From Nepenthes gracilis (lineage: Eukaryota > Streptophyta > Magnoliopsida > Caryophyllales > Nepenthaceae), in NCBI GenBank assembly GCA_033239525.1, contig BSYO01000014.1, forward strand, positions 18,584,021 to 18,648,020: 64,000 nucleotides of DNA, in the 5' to 3' direction. A program made the position numbers and the translations under genes. The first letter of the stretch is position 1. The number at the start of each line of letters is the position of its first letter. Positions 1 to 12,600 of the stretch are shown here, piece after piece. Below the pieces are notes generated by a model, which saw only the letters and a list, made by a program, of their open reading frames with translations, ran no database searches and was not told the DNA's origin.

Positions 1-2370
1 GGTGCATCTAGGGAGTCAGGCCATCCACAAAACGCTCTTCGAATCCCATACTCTTGCATCCGTTGGTGTTGAGATAAAATGAGAAAACAATAACGTGAGT
101 TTCACACTCTCTAAGCCACTAAAGGACGCAAAGGCCTTGGAGGGAACTCAAGCGTTTAAATAACCAAAAACCCCCTAGGAAACGGTGTCGTCTTGAGGCA
201 GAAGCGTGGTGGGAGAGAGCCAACAAGCTCCTCCCACGTGGCGGATCCCCGAAGCATCGCACCTTTTCAAAGCAAGTTATTATAACGCCCCGCCGCAAAA
301 CCTCCTATGCAATAAATGCGTCAGATAATCTAGTGGATGTGACGTCTGCCAGTAGCATCTGACCTCCCAGGGTGACCAGCGTCAGCGATCTCTTCACACT
401 GCGTCCTCCTGTCGATGGTCCACATCTGACTTGAGGGACGGCGTCGGCAGAACAAATCGTGAGCAACTGGGAACGTGCTAGCGCAGGATTGGCGCGTGCG
501 ACGGCGAGGGGGTCCTGCAACCCTTGAGATGTAATGTGCTAAATGACAAAGAGAAGGAGATGCATGTGACAAAGATAGAAGAATAAAGGCAACGACTACT
601 GCTTTTATTAATCAAAGTTTCATTTACAAAGTACAAAACTTGCGATAGCGAAAATATAAAAAAGAGAAAGATACAACACAAAGCATAAAGTCCGAAATAG
701 CAGCTCCGAATGCTCAAAGCCTTATCGAAGAACGAGACCTACATTAGATCTCTCTGGCTCCGTCACCAGAGCCCCGATCCACCCAAGCATCAAAGTCACC
801 GGTGCTGAATAAATGCTGAAGGTTCACCCAATGTCAACCACAGCGGCAGAACCGATACCCATAGCAGCAGTCCAAAAGGGAACACACTAGCTCACGCTTC
901 GCCCACGGAGACTCCGCCTTCTACCTCCTCTCCAGATGGCACATATGATCCGCCAGGCGCGGTCGAGGCCATCAGCGATGTGCTATCCCAAGGACAAAAA
1001 GCCCGTGATAGCTCTGCAAGGACCCTCCCGCACACTGGGAATCACGACAGCGGCAGGGGAGGCATACGACAATGGCAGAATGAATAAGCCACCCTCATTA
1101 GTATAAGAAACTGGCCACAGTAGAGGCGTGAAGATAGTCTTTGACGGACTCTCCAAGCCTCTAACAAGTCCATCCGATTCCTTCACGGATTCCCGCGAAA
1201 AGCGGGACAAGTCAGGGGCCTCATATCACTCCTCCAAGGATCGACTATGGGATGGATCACTCCAATTGGAGAACTCCCCTATTTATGGGTGAGCCAGCGC
1301 CTTGTCCGCACTCAGTGAGGCACGTTGTCCGATAGCTGTCATTCACAAAACAGAAAAGTCCTCGATACGGGCGCAAACTCTTGTGTGCGAACCCTTCCTT
1401 TTAGAGCACCGAATCACTACAATGTCTGAAATGCCTTCGTGATTGCCCGGGGAAGACGTGACGCCAAAAGAGAATAAGGTCTAGCACATCACGAGGAAGG
1501 ACGCGTGGTGGCCAGCTAGACCCTTAGCGAACATGCCAGGCCTCAACTATCAGTCAGCTCAGGCTTGGGGGGCTAGTGTTGTCCAATATTCGGTAAGGCC
1601 CGGGATCACAAGGCCCAACTCAAGTAGCAGCGACCCAGACAATCAACTCAGCCCAAAATTCGAAACGGCCTACATGGCAGTGCAATACCTGCAGCCAATT
1701 GGTGCCTCTTGTAGCTTATTAATGCGGCTGTAGACGGCAGACACAGCGCAGAAGAGGCGAGCCAATGGGGGGAAAGTCAACTCTGCCAGCCACAGCTCAT
1801 GCCGTTCCCTACAACTAGCCAGCCAATTCTCATGTGAGAAGAAGGCCAAGCATGGCCAGCGACGCATAACGGTCTCCTCACTGCCACAATACGACAATTG
1901 ATACCGCTAGCTGCCGCCAGCAATCAATGGTTGGCGAATCCCTGTAAGAAGGATTCTCGAGCCCAAAGTTTCACACCAAAGAACCTATAAATTTCCTCTC
2001 CTTTTATAGGAGGGGGGATTTGATCCCTAATCGCTAATCTGAGCCTGGGCATTGAGACAAACACTCCTCGAGTTCCTACTCTTAAGCTTACGTCAAGCAC
2101 CAATTTTCTATAACCTTTCTCAGGTTACCAAAGTGAGCCACCCGTAGCAGTGCATATAGGGAGCCAGGCCTCCCACAAAACGCTCATCGAATCCCATACT
2201 CTTGTATCCACACACTCCCACCGCACACTCAGTATATTTTCGCGCACCTCTAAGGGTACGTCCCTTTCCATTCATTGCAGAAAGTCATTAATTTGAGCAT
2301 CGAAGTATTTTCGGTAGGAAAAAATCCGCCGACCTCTGATCTTTTGCTTATAATTTGTATTGTGTAGATT
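1..2370 (+). mobile_element. Tat-like Ty3/gypsy LTR retrotransposon remnant, cut by the window edge
   Basis: GC-richer than the DNA after 2400 and without an intact ORF. Positions 2290-2370 (TTTGAGCATCGAAGTATT, then TTCGGTAGG and CCGACCTCTG) match the end of the solo LTR at 49550-49625 (TTGAGCGTCAGAATATTTTC, then GGTGGGAC and CTGACCTCCTG). This looks like the R-U5 end of one LTR family read on the + strand. The end is placed at the TTAACA near 2375, which is a guess. The first 62 bases recur near 2147-2208. No polymerase domain is visible, so the lineage rests only on LTR resemblance. Confidence 0.45.
2147..2208 (+). repeat. Second copy of the first 62 bases
   Basis: The stretch from GTGCATATAGGGAGCCAGGC to CTCTTGTATCC matches positions 2-60 (GTGCATCTAGGGAGTCAGGC to CTCTTGCATCC) with few substitutions. 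The copies are about 2.15 kb apart in the same orientation and diverge sharply afterwards. They may be parts of two LTRs of one element. Confidence 0.6.
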
Positions 2371-5014
2371 CTAGGTTAACAGTGATGGAGATTAGACCAG
2401 CTTGTGATCCTATCTAGATGACAATGAATCTAAAAGTTTCATAATCCGTATGACAACCAGGGACCCGAGACACAACAGGATAAATACTTCTCATCGAGTT
2501 TTGGCAAAGTCTATTTTTTCTCAGCTAACTTGATAAAATTGTTATGATGTAATGGGGGATCCGTAGAGCTTAATGGAAACGAAACTAATTTTCCTATCTT
2601 CGAGCATGTCTTCCCAATCAAGAAAGGCTTCAATAGCGGCGATCCAATCTCCATAAGATTTGGGATCTATTTTCCATCAAAATCGAGAGTGTCATCTCAA
2701 AAATCTACGTAGGCTTTCTATAAGGCTCGAGCAAGTGAATCCATAAAAAAGGGGGGTTATTTGGGGAGGTCTTTCTGTTGTAATAGGTGGAGTGGTATTG
2801 TGGGTGAGATATCATCTTGCTGAGGATGAAATCAACAAGGTGGAGGTGGAGTTTTGAAACTATTCATCATTCATTGGGCATAAAGAAAGGCTAGTGTCCC
2901 GGAGAGCAGTGACCACGCCCTCCCTCCCTCCCTCCAAAGAAGATCGTCCATCACCCTTTGTAACTCTCCATTGTTATGTCCGAGTGTGGTGATTTCTACA
3001 AAGATGTGTTTCCCAAAAAGGCAGCATTTCTTCCGCCATGACCTCATGATCCTCAAGCCATTTATTCACCGATACTCGTTGATATAGTTGAAGATGGTAA
3101 CATTTGTTATCTAACTAGTGACTCACGCTTCTAATTGATCAGAACTAATTCAACCAATCTAATAGATCAAATACTCATAAAAAAAGTAAATACTAATACT
3201 TTAATTAATCCTCAAAATCTGCCTTAGAAGCAAACCACATGACCATTTAAATAGAAAACTAGTATTAGGTGAATTGAGTAAAGAGGGAGAGGGGTGGTTA
3301 GAAGCTAAACAACTCAATAGCATAATTAAGGTGATTAGACAACATATTTAAGGAAGGTGGTGGGTGGCAGCCCACTTCTTTAAGGGGCTTATTGAATTGA
3401 TGGAAGACTGACTAAAAAATTACAGTTTATTTACTACTTTTCCCACTGATCGGTTTGCATGATGGAATTATTAGGCTAGCTTTTTTTCTTTTCTTTTGCC
3501 GAGTTATTTATTGAAGTGACTCGAGGCTAGGCATCATATACCCTCATTGAATCTAATCGGTGGACTAAAACAGTGTGCTATGCAACACCACACCTGATAT
3601 TTATGTCATGTATAAAAGTTTCCAACTTCATTAATTAATTTAGGTGCATTATTTCATTGATTTTGACGTTTTCTTTATACCACTGTTGCTCTATTATTTG
3701 TGTGGAATTATGAGTTGAAGCAGCTAAGGCTTGATCTTGACTATACTATGGGGAACTTGAATATTTGATTGTCCTTTCGATGTAGTTGGTTCTTGCGAAA
3801 AAAACCAACTAAAGTTTAAGAAATTTTGCTAGTGGAAAGCAGTATCAGCCGAAAAATTATAATATATTGTGAGTATCATGTCACTGTATGATGCCATCAA
3901 TTATTAAAAGATATTTTTGTTTTTATTATGCTGGTTTTTGAATGATTGATAAATTTTTCTGTAAGTTATATTTTCAGTCTCCATTTATTATAGCTTTGAC
4001 AATGTTAAAAATTATCGTGTAAGTGAATAAAATTTTAAAAGGTCTGAAACGTTTCTTGATTTGTTGTTAGGGAAAAAAGTTTGAAGAATTATTTGGTACA
4101 GATAACATATCGTGAATAAGTAAGCTAAGGCTTAACAAGTTTTTTCAATACAGCTGTAAGTTAATTTTTTTAATGGATTTATATTTTATTGACTTTAAAA
4201 ACTCTGATATTTTTTTATTTAAATGGTCAGTTTTTGAATTTTTCATTTGTTAACAAAATTATATATTTTTTTGACATATTTTTTATTTATCTTGCTAAGC
4301 ATGTGAATTTATCGTAGTGTGATTATTTCTTATCCAGTAATCGTCACACATGTTAATCCCAATTAGACGTGTGTAGGTCTGAACCACAGATCAAAAGGTA
4401 AGATATTAAATGTATTATTTTTTAAATTTAAATTATTTATTTTTTAAATAAATAATTATAATATAATTATTTTAAAAAATTAATTAAAATTAATTATTAA
4501 ATTATAATTATTTATTTTAAAATAAATAATCTAAATATATAAAATAGCCTCCTCCTCTGCCATTTGTAATTTTAAATTGTGCATAAATTTAAATTAATTA
4601 TTAACAGTTAATTATTAATTGTTCATTTAAAATGGTTAGATATTATTTAATAATTGGTTCAGCACCGCGTTGGTCACATTACACTCTTAGACATTTTGTA
4701 TGGTGTTTTTTCCACCGACATGTCACTTTTATTTGATGGGCCCCATATGCATGCGTACACCAAATTAATTGTATAAACGTTTTTGATTAATAATATTAAC
4801 AAAATATTTTAATTCCATAAGATAAATTAAGAATTATGTGTTAAGTTGTGCCGAGGAAAAAATTATACAAACGTACATATTTTTTTAAAACATAAAAAAT
4901 TATTTATATGCTTGTTTTTCTAGACGTTTCTAACAATAAATTATATGTTTAAATATTATAAAAGATTATTTAAAAAATAACATAAGTAATTTTGTATATT
5001 TTAAAATCTAAACC
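2371..5014. other. AT-rich intergenic DNA
   Basis: No gene or recognisable transposon domain was seen. Composition becomes strongly AT-rich after about 3800. The only longer ORF (2871-3056, - strand) resembles nothing I know and has no gene structure. Confidence 0.5.
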
Positions 5015-5108
5015 ATGAATTTTTCAGCTTCTCTACGTAAAAATTCCTTGAATGATGTTTTAGTGGCAGATTACCCAAAAAGAAAAATTAAAAATGGTTT
5101 CTATGGCC

Positions 5109-5150
5109 CTCTCTGTCTCTGTCTCTGTCTCTGTCTCTGCCTCTCTCTCC
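5109..5150 (+). repeat. CTCTGT pyrimidine microsatellite upstream of the hydrolase gene
   Basis: Repeated CTGTCT units followed by CTCTCTC, about 220 bases before the ABHD17-like start codon. CT-rich tracts are common in plant promoters and 5' leaders, so this may lie in the leader. Confidence 0.6.
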
Positions 5151-5367
5151 TGGGATGCCGGCAGCAGAAAGCAACGGAAAGAAAGAGGCGTTCCACTCAC
5201 ACTCTATGCTCCTCTCTCCCTCTAAAGTTGAACCTTCTGGAAAAGTGAAAATCAAGGATTCTTGGATCTGAATTAATTCAAACCCAGAAAGAAAACCAAA
5301 ACCTGAACGCTAAATAGTTTATTTGATAATTGGATAGTGAGAAATCAGAAACAGGAGATAGAGGGAG

Positions 5368-8300
5368 ATGGGCGGGGTGGCATCATCAATGGCGGCCAGG
5401 TTCGCCTTCTTCCCACCGAACCCGCCTTCATACAATCTGATCACTGACGATCTCACCGGTCTACTGCTTCTGAGCCCCTTCCCTCATCGTGAAAACGTGG
5501 AGGTTCTGAAATTGCCCACGCGCCGGGGAACGGAGATTGCGGCAATGTACGTCAGGTACCCAATGGCCACCTCCACTTTACTCTACTCTCATGGAAACGC
5601 CACCGATTTGGGTCAGATGTATGAGCTCTTCCTTGAATTGAGCATCCACTTACGTATCAACCTCTTAGGGTAGGCTGCCCTTTCTTCTCTCCTCAGATTT
5701 CTTCAGAGTTCTTTTTCTTTTTTCTTTTTCTTTCTTCTCATTATGTTGTTAATCTTTTTGTATGGAATTTTGATATTTTTAGTGAATTATTTTTGCATCT
5801 CTGTTTTCGTTGAATTCAACTTACTGTTACGTTCTTTTCTTCGTTCTGCCTTCTGTGGATCAGACTCCTTTGTATCTGGTGTCACAAGAATTAGCTTAAG
5901 AAAGTTGTGAATAGATCAATGCCGAATGGCGTCTCCAATTTTTTTTTTTGGGGGTGGGGAGGGGCAGAGTCTTTGGTATCGGAGAGAATTCTGCTTTTCC
6001 CTCCGCTTCTTTTCTCTTCGAATTTTGGTCGATTTTGACTACTGAATATTTGGTAGTTCTGGCGAATTTTGTTTGAACTTTTCCATTGTTCTTGGTAATT
6101 AAGGGAGATTTTAATCCTGAAGGACGGCAATTCCATGGATATTGTCATAGACTTGCTTTCATATTGAAGTGGCAATAGCTGAGAGAAGAATGTAATCTGA
6201 ACATATAGCAATCTATTGGATAGATAGTCCATTGCAGTTAATCTCGTTATGCAAGTTTGTTGATATGGCTTCTTGGAGTATTATCACCGATAGATTTTCC
6301 AATTTTGCTAAAAATGACGATGAGTATGAATTCAACATTCTGCTGGCTCGTTCATTTGTTCTTGCAGCTGTAAAGCATGAAATTTATGTCCTTTATCTTT
6401 TGCTCAAACAGTGTCCCGTACTACCATGCTGCGTATTGGAGCATAAATATGCATAGCCACAACCTTTATGAAAATATTATCTTGTATAAATTTCTCTGAT
6501 CGAGGAAATTATTTGTTAGGTTCTACCAAGAAGTAGACAATTGCTTACGTGGGGATAAACCTAATTTGCTGTAATACCCTAGAAATAAACACAACTTCGA
6601 ACTTCTGCGTAGTCTTTTTATAGGTTAAATGGGGTGAGTTGAGTTGGTGGGAATTGGGCATGGCTCAATTTCATGTACAAAGCCGTATCTCAACTCCAAG
6701 ATACACTAAGTCAAAAAGGGACATAGGGAATGGAGGAGGATGGGTAACGCAAATTGATTGCAGGTCTTAGTTGCTATCTTCAATCCCTCTATTTTATTCA
6801 AGAACCATGCGCTTCCATCACAAAGGAAATTGAAATTAGCTTAAATTATTTGACAGTTGAGATTTTTAGGGTATAATGGTCCAATGTGTTACCAATAGTG
6901 TACAGCTGAACTTTCTAAGACGTCCATTGCTGTGATTCCCAGCAAAAATAACGCTGATGGTGTCCACATATTTATCATGGGAAACACTAATGTTAGCAGA
7001 GGTTGCCAGAAAGCAGCAAATGTACAAGGAATTCTCACTATCGAAGTTGATGTATTTTGAAAGAATATCTACCATGTGGAAACAATCTGAAGTTCAAGTA
7101 TTGCTTCTGAGACTTCCGAGTAGATATATAGTTGCCCGAGAGGGTTCTGAAAGTGGTATCCTATAATGACGGAGTTTGGATTCGCAACTTGGGGCCTTAC
7201 ATCCTTTGATTTTCTATCTTGGATACTTTCTGCATAGAATATTGGCTTTATCTTTGAGCAATTTTCAAACATTTTAAAGAAGAACATAAAGAATGTTATT
7301 GATGCCTAAAGAATCTTCATGGTAGGCTTTTTTCCTACTAGTGGGTCGCCATTCAACGTTCAAACAAAGAATTGTCTGATTGCTTGTCATTCTTTTATGC
7401 AGTTATGACTATTCTGGATATGGGCAGTCTTCTGGGAAGGTTTGTTTGCAGTTTGCTGTTTCTGTATGCAGGAAAAACAAAGTCCTATACTATTCATTCC
7501 GTGCTCTAATGATCTCAGAAGGAAGAATCACGTTATCTAATATCTATGTTTTTGCCACAGCCATCTGAGCAGAATACATATGCAGACATAGAAGCTGCAT
7601 ATAAGTGCCTTGAAGAAAGATATGGGGCTAAGCAAGAAGATGTAATTCTTTATGGCCAGTCTATTGGAAGTGGTCCAACTTTGGATCTTGCAGTGCGACT
7701 CCCTCAGTTAGCTGCTGTTATTCTGCACAGTCCTATACTCTCAGGTCTCAGAGTCATGTATCCAGCGAAGCACACATATTGGTTTGACATTTATAAGGTA
7801 TCTCAGATACTATCTAAGTTTGTCTCTTCATTTTATCCAAATGATAGTTTCGAATTCCGTGTCACCAGGTTTCATTTTCTGTTAATTGTTCTTCAGAACA
7901 TCGACAAAATTCAACTCATCAATTGTCCTGTACTTATCATCCATGTAAGTATGCCTTCAAACAAGTTTCTCAATGGTACCCCACATGAAATCTTTGTTTG
8001 CCCCTCTGATAGTTTTATTGACCACAATAGATTTATATATTAGCCACTACTACTCATCTGTCAGAGACTAGTTAATTTTTCACCATCTTATATTAGAAAC
8101 TTGCTGTGTAGGGAACTTCAGATGAAGTGGTTGATTGCTCCCATGGAAAGCAATTATGGGAACTGTGTAAAGAGAAGTACGAACCATTGTGGCTTAACGG
8201 GGGGAACCACTGCAACTTAGAGCTTTATCCTGAGTACCTCAAGCATTTGAAGAAGTTCATTTCAGCTGTGGAAAACAGGAAGGATTCGAGGAAAGGCACT

Positions 8301-8552
8301 GACTGCTTTGTGCCTCCAAGGAGGAGCACCGATGTTTCAAGGAAGAGCACAGATCGAAGAATGAAACCACAGCCGAGTGTTGACAAGCTGGAAATACCAA
8401 AGAACCATTCAAGTAATGCTGATACGATGGAAAACTTTGAGAGGCCTAGGAGAAGCATGGATAGCCATGAAAGGCCCCGGAAAATGGTAGACCAGAAGTT
8501 GATCAAAGCTCGAAAGAGCATCGACCGGTTGGATAGAGTACAAACTGATTAG
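5368..8552 (+). CDS. ABHD17-type alpha/beta hydrolase (candidate protein depalmitoylase), 5 exons
   Basis: Exons 5368-5669, 7403-7439, 7561-7797, 7897-7944 and 8112-8552 join in frame to 354 residues, and every intron is GT-AG. The order is HGN oxyanion motif at 75-77, YDYSGYG at 102-108, nucleophile elbow GQSIG with Ser147, Asp212 in GTSDEVVD and His241 in GGNHCNLE: a complete Ser-Asp-His triad. Animal ABHD17 proteins remove palmitate from membrane proteins; activity of plant members is inferred. The N-terminus MGGVAS fits an N-myristoylation signal, suggesting membrane anchoring. The last 80 residues are basic, repeating RRSTD, RKSTDR, RRSMD and RKSIDR, typical of plant members. Intron 1 is 1.7 kb. 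The gene converges on ATP23, whose stop codon is 1.1 kb downstream. Length is normal and no lesion was seen. Confidence 0.93.
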
Positions 8553-9693
8553 CTACAACCCATGTTAGGTTATTGGTGTGATGGGGGAAAATATCAGAAT
8601 TCACATGGCTTTTTTATTTTTTAGTTTCCTTTTTGAAATTATAATTCTCAGTTGAGGAGTGGGTTTTGTGAATATCCTGCAGTTTCTGTGGTTTGGTACA
8701 AGAAGAGATCGGCTTTTGTTATAATGATTTGATCGTCTTGAACTGTTCATACTTTGAGAGTTCTTATCTTGCATTTCAACATAAATTTCCAAGGATTCAA
8801 GATTCACTTGAGGCATTTTTTCTTCTTAATGAATTTCTTTTCCTGTTTTCCATTCTTTTCACAGGGTTGAGGACGATGATCAGAGGGCGCGGGCATATGG
8901 TCATCTTTACAAAGTCTTTCAACAGAGTTATTGCATGCCTAAAATGCATGATGTTACATGAACTATCCTCCACACATCTTTTAAATACTCATTTTTTATT
9001 TTATATATCTATTTTTATATGAACATGTGAATATAAATGGATGAGATACTACCTCAACCAAGTATCTGATGAATATCTTCAAACATTTCTCGTGCAAATT
9101 GGATGAGATTGCCGCTCCAGGGCTTCATCCTAATCAATCAACATTATTCCCTGGTTGATTTGGGGCCTTGAATGGCTTTACTCAGAGCTTCTATGTCGCT
9201 CAAAACGGAACCCTGAAGACACCCGGATGACAAGTTGAGATTTCATTGTCAAGAATGCATGCAAGTTACGAGTTAGGCAATATCATCAAGTAATATAACT
9301 TTCTTATCACTCAAAGTTCTCATACTGAATATCAGACCATAGATGCACATATGCAGTGTTTCTACATATGGCTGTTTATTATTAGTAGTCGTCGAAAACA
9401 ACTTAAATTATAGTACTTCCATGCCGGAGGTCATGGTGGTCAGTATCACCAGTATTCCAAAGGATAGCACAAGGAAGATGCAAGACATTTCAGATAAAAC
9501 AGAACAAAAGGCCAAAAAAAAATCAATTTAGATCCAAAATTCTTGATGCACGTTTCAACCCAGGAAGTTCTTTAACAATGGGAGTGCAATTGAATTACCT
9601 AAGTTATTCCCCAAAAAATGTGATCTGTGAACAAATAATTATAAGCGATATTGCACCATCTTCATAGTGTCTTAAATATAAACTTATCCTGCA
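8553..9693. other. Region between the convergent 3' ends of ABHD17-like and ATP23 genes
   Basis: Holds the 3' UTRs of both genes. No further coding evidence; the ORFs at 8693-9022 and 9343-9531 look like chance. Confidence 0.5.
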
Positions 9694-12600
9694 TCAAGGA
9701 GCTCTGTCAAAAGGCTTTGTGTCATTGTAGCAAATGTCCCAAACCGCTTCCATGGCGTCCCTTGCAGCTGCTTCGGAGCAGTAAGGATTTGCAGTCATGG
9801 ATTTCATCACTCTTCTTCTCACACAATCCTACAAGTGTTTGGATGAAATCAGGCACAAAGAGTAATGCTACAAATAAATTCTTTTTCCCGGTAAACTTTG
9901 GGCCAAACAGAATGTTGCCATGATAATCAAAATGACTATATACGAATAAGAAAGAAAGGGACAACGCATAGGTTACAGAAAGGATTCTGGCGGAAAAATT
10001 CATGCCGAACCTACTTCAGCATGAATAACTTCTACTTAGTTTTTTTTTCTTTTAATAGTTTGTTTTTGATAGGATAAAATATAAATTCCTTTCCTATCTT
10101 ATTCTTAATAGAATTACTATTCCACTGTTTAGTTACTCTAATAGTAAGAATAATAATTTCAACAGGAATAGTTATTCTTTCAAAATAAAAAATATTATTA
10201 ATATTGCTTTAGGTCAAGTGACTTAATTTTAATCAAATTTATTAAAATTTTTAATATATGTTAAAATATTATTACTTTAGATAAGAGTAAAAGAATCATT
10301 TTATATTAATTTTTTAATTATTCCTCTTACTGTTAGTGTATATTAAATATTAGAAAATTAATTCTCAATTTAATTTTATCTAATCCAATTGACTAACTAA
10401 ATAATAGAATATTAATTCTAAATTCTATTCTCACTTTATTCTATTCCTTAAAAATAATTATTCTATTATTATTTTATTAAATTTTAACAATTAAACATAA
10501 CGTAAAAGTATTCATTTCTAATAATGTAAGTGTTGAGTCCTCGGATCCTTACTCTGATAGGGACGAGGATCCGACAGTAACACCAAACAGTATGTATGCG
10601 AAAGGGAAAGAAAAAGAGAATATGACACGTAAGATTTTTACGTGCAAAGCCCTCCACTGAACAAAAGAAAAAAACCACAGGACTTTGGTCTGAGAACTAC
10701 TACTATGTGTGAGTATAAGTACAAGAGGATGAGGACTAAAGTGTATGGAAACTTTTAGGAGTTGCTCTTATAACACAAACCCTTTCTTTTTCTCTCTCTA
10801 CCATACAGTGTGATTTTTCTACTCTTTCTCTCTCTTAATGTGTAAATACAAGAGTTCAAAATCTCAAACTTCAGATCCTTTAGCAGGTACAAAGTGAATG
10901 CTTATATAATAGTTGAAATCCTCTGCATTGAGTCGCCACGTGGAGGTTGGTGTATGCAGAAAGCCCTACTACCAACTCTGCAAATCCACTTTGCCGTATC
11001 AGGAAGATTGCATGCATGCGGACTGATTCTGCGAGACGTCACATCACGCATGTGCCGGAAGCCGTTATTCTCTATACAGGTTGCAAGTTGTAGGACGCAC
11101 ATGCCTTTAAGGACATCATCCCTGAGCTGGCGTCCTCGTCCACCCTGAGCAGCTTTCTTGTGACACTTCCTCAGGGCCTTGGGCTTTCTCAGCCACATTA
11201 ACCTCTTAGGTTGTGTGGGCTTTTTGGGTCATTCAAGGACTTGGACCGATTTTGTGAAACGGGTTTTAGTTTTGGGCCTTGGGGATCCACTACCTATCAC
11301 GAGCCCCCCATGCAAAAAGGTTCGAGGATCTCAACCTTTAGCATGTTCACCGTCCGCGAAAGTGTCTCAAGCGTCACGCGAAGACACTCTCCTTCAGAAA
11401 TCCGTCCGCGTCTTTGCTCCGTGTCTGCAATCTAGTTGTAGGCTGACGGTGGCACGCGTTCTTCTCTCTGGCAAATATCCGAGGATGTTGCTGAGAGTAA
11501 AAACTCCAACGACGCTTTTCTGAGACCAGCGATTTGACCAAAAAGCCCAATGACTTCTTGAGATAATCCGTCTGATACAAACGTCAGAGGATTTTCTTCG
11601 AGTCCGAGATGATGGTGCATCCTGTCAACTGATCGCTGTTGGCAAATGTATCCGAGTCCATCAATGTCCTCGAGCATCACTAACAATAGTTGCCTTGTCC
11701 GCGGCTAAATGTTGTTTTTCTCTAGCGTGAACTTTGCAAGTGTCCGCATACGTTCAATTGAATTAGCTTGACAAAACATCATCTGCGAACTCTTTCTCCA
11801 AATCCGAGGAGTTGGTCTGCGCCGCCAATTAGTGCATTTAAAACGCACTAACCTTGCGCATTAAATGCGCATCACTTTGCTACCTTGGGAAGGGAAGTGT
11901 CATCATTGTCTACATCCCATGGGGAGTTAACGCGTGGCCAAGCAATTAATGGGCACGTATTTTGAATTTCAGCCGTTTGAATTCTCTTTTCCTTCTCTGC
12001 TCCCATTTACGCACTCAAAATTTTTCAAAGTCTTCCAAACTCTCTCTGCGTTCTCTGGGGATTTCCTTCTTCCTTCTCCTTCGTCTTCTCTGCTATTCCT
12101 AACTCTTCGATTGCGCTAGCAGTAAAAGATCTCGCCTCTTCACTAACCTTGGCAAACCTTGAAGCCATCATAGCACGCTATAGGATTCCAAGCTCGATGG
12201 GCATGGTGATCCCTGATACCCATGATAAGGCTTGCAGCTCTTCTGATGGCTTCGTTATTGTCTACGAAGTCCACCTTAAAGGTGGTCTTCGATATCTCAT
12301 GCCATTGGAGCTCTACGAGATAATGAAGGACCTTTAAGTCCCCGTGGCAAAACTTCAGCCTAACGCCGTTAGGTACTTGGTTTCACTTTGCATCTTTGCA
12401 TGCTACCACGAGATGCTCCTCAATTCGGTGGCGATGAAAGTTATATTAATGTTTTTGCACAGTCAAGATTGGATTGTTGCGACCCCAAGTCCTGAGTTTC
12501 TGGTAATGAGTGGTAGAAATACTGACTTCACCAAAAGGTGAAAAGATAAATTTTTCTTCTTGGGCGTTCCTCGAATCTGGACCATCTCCAATCAGTGGGG

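Noticed and set aside
983..1210. 75-codon ORF in the first LTR remnant
   Set aside because: No domain; similar ORFs arise by chance in GC-rich LTR DNA.
5015..5248. ORF with leucine-cysteine repeats before the hydrolase gene
   Set aside because: Translated CTGTCT microsatellite in a leader region.
5891..6232. 113-codon ORF on the - strand in ABHD17 intron 1
   Set aside because: No known family, low-complexity ends, inside an intron on the opposite strand.
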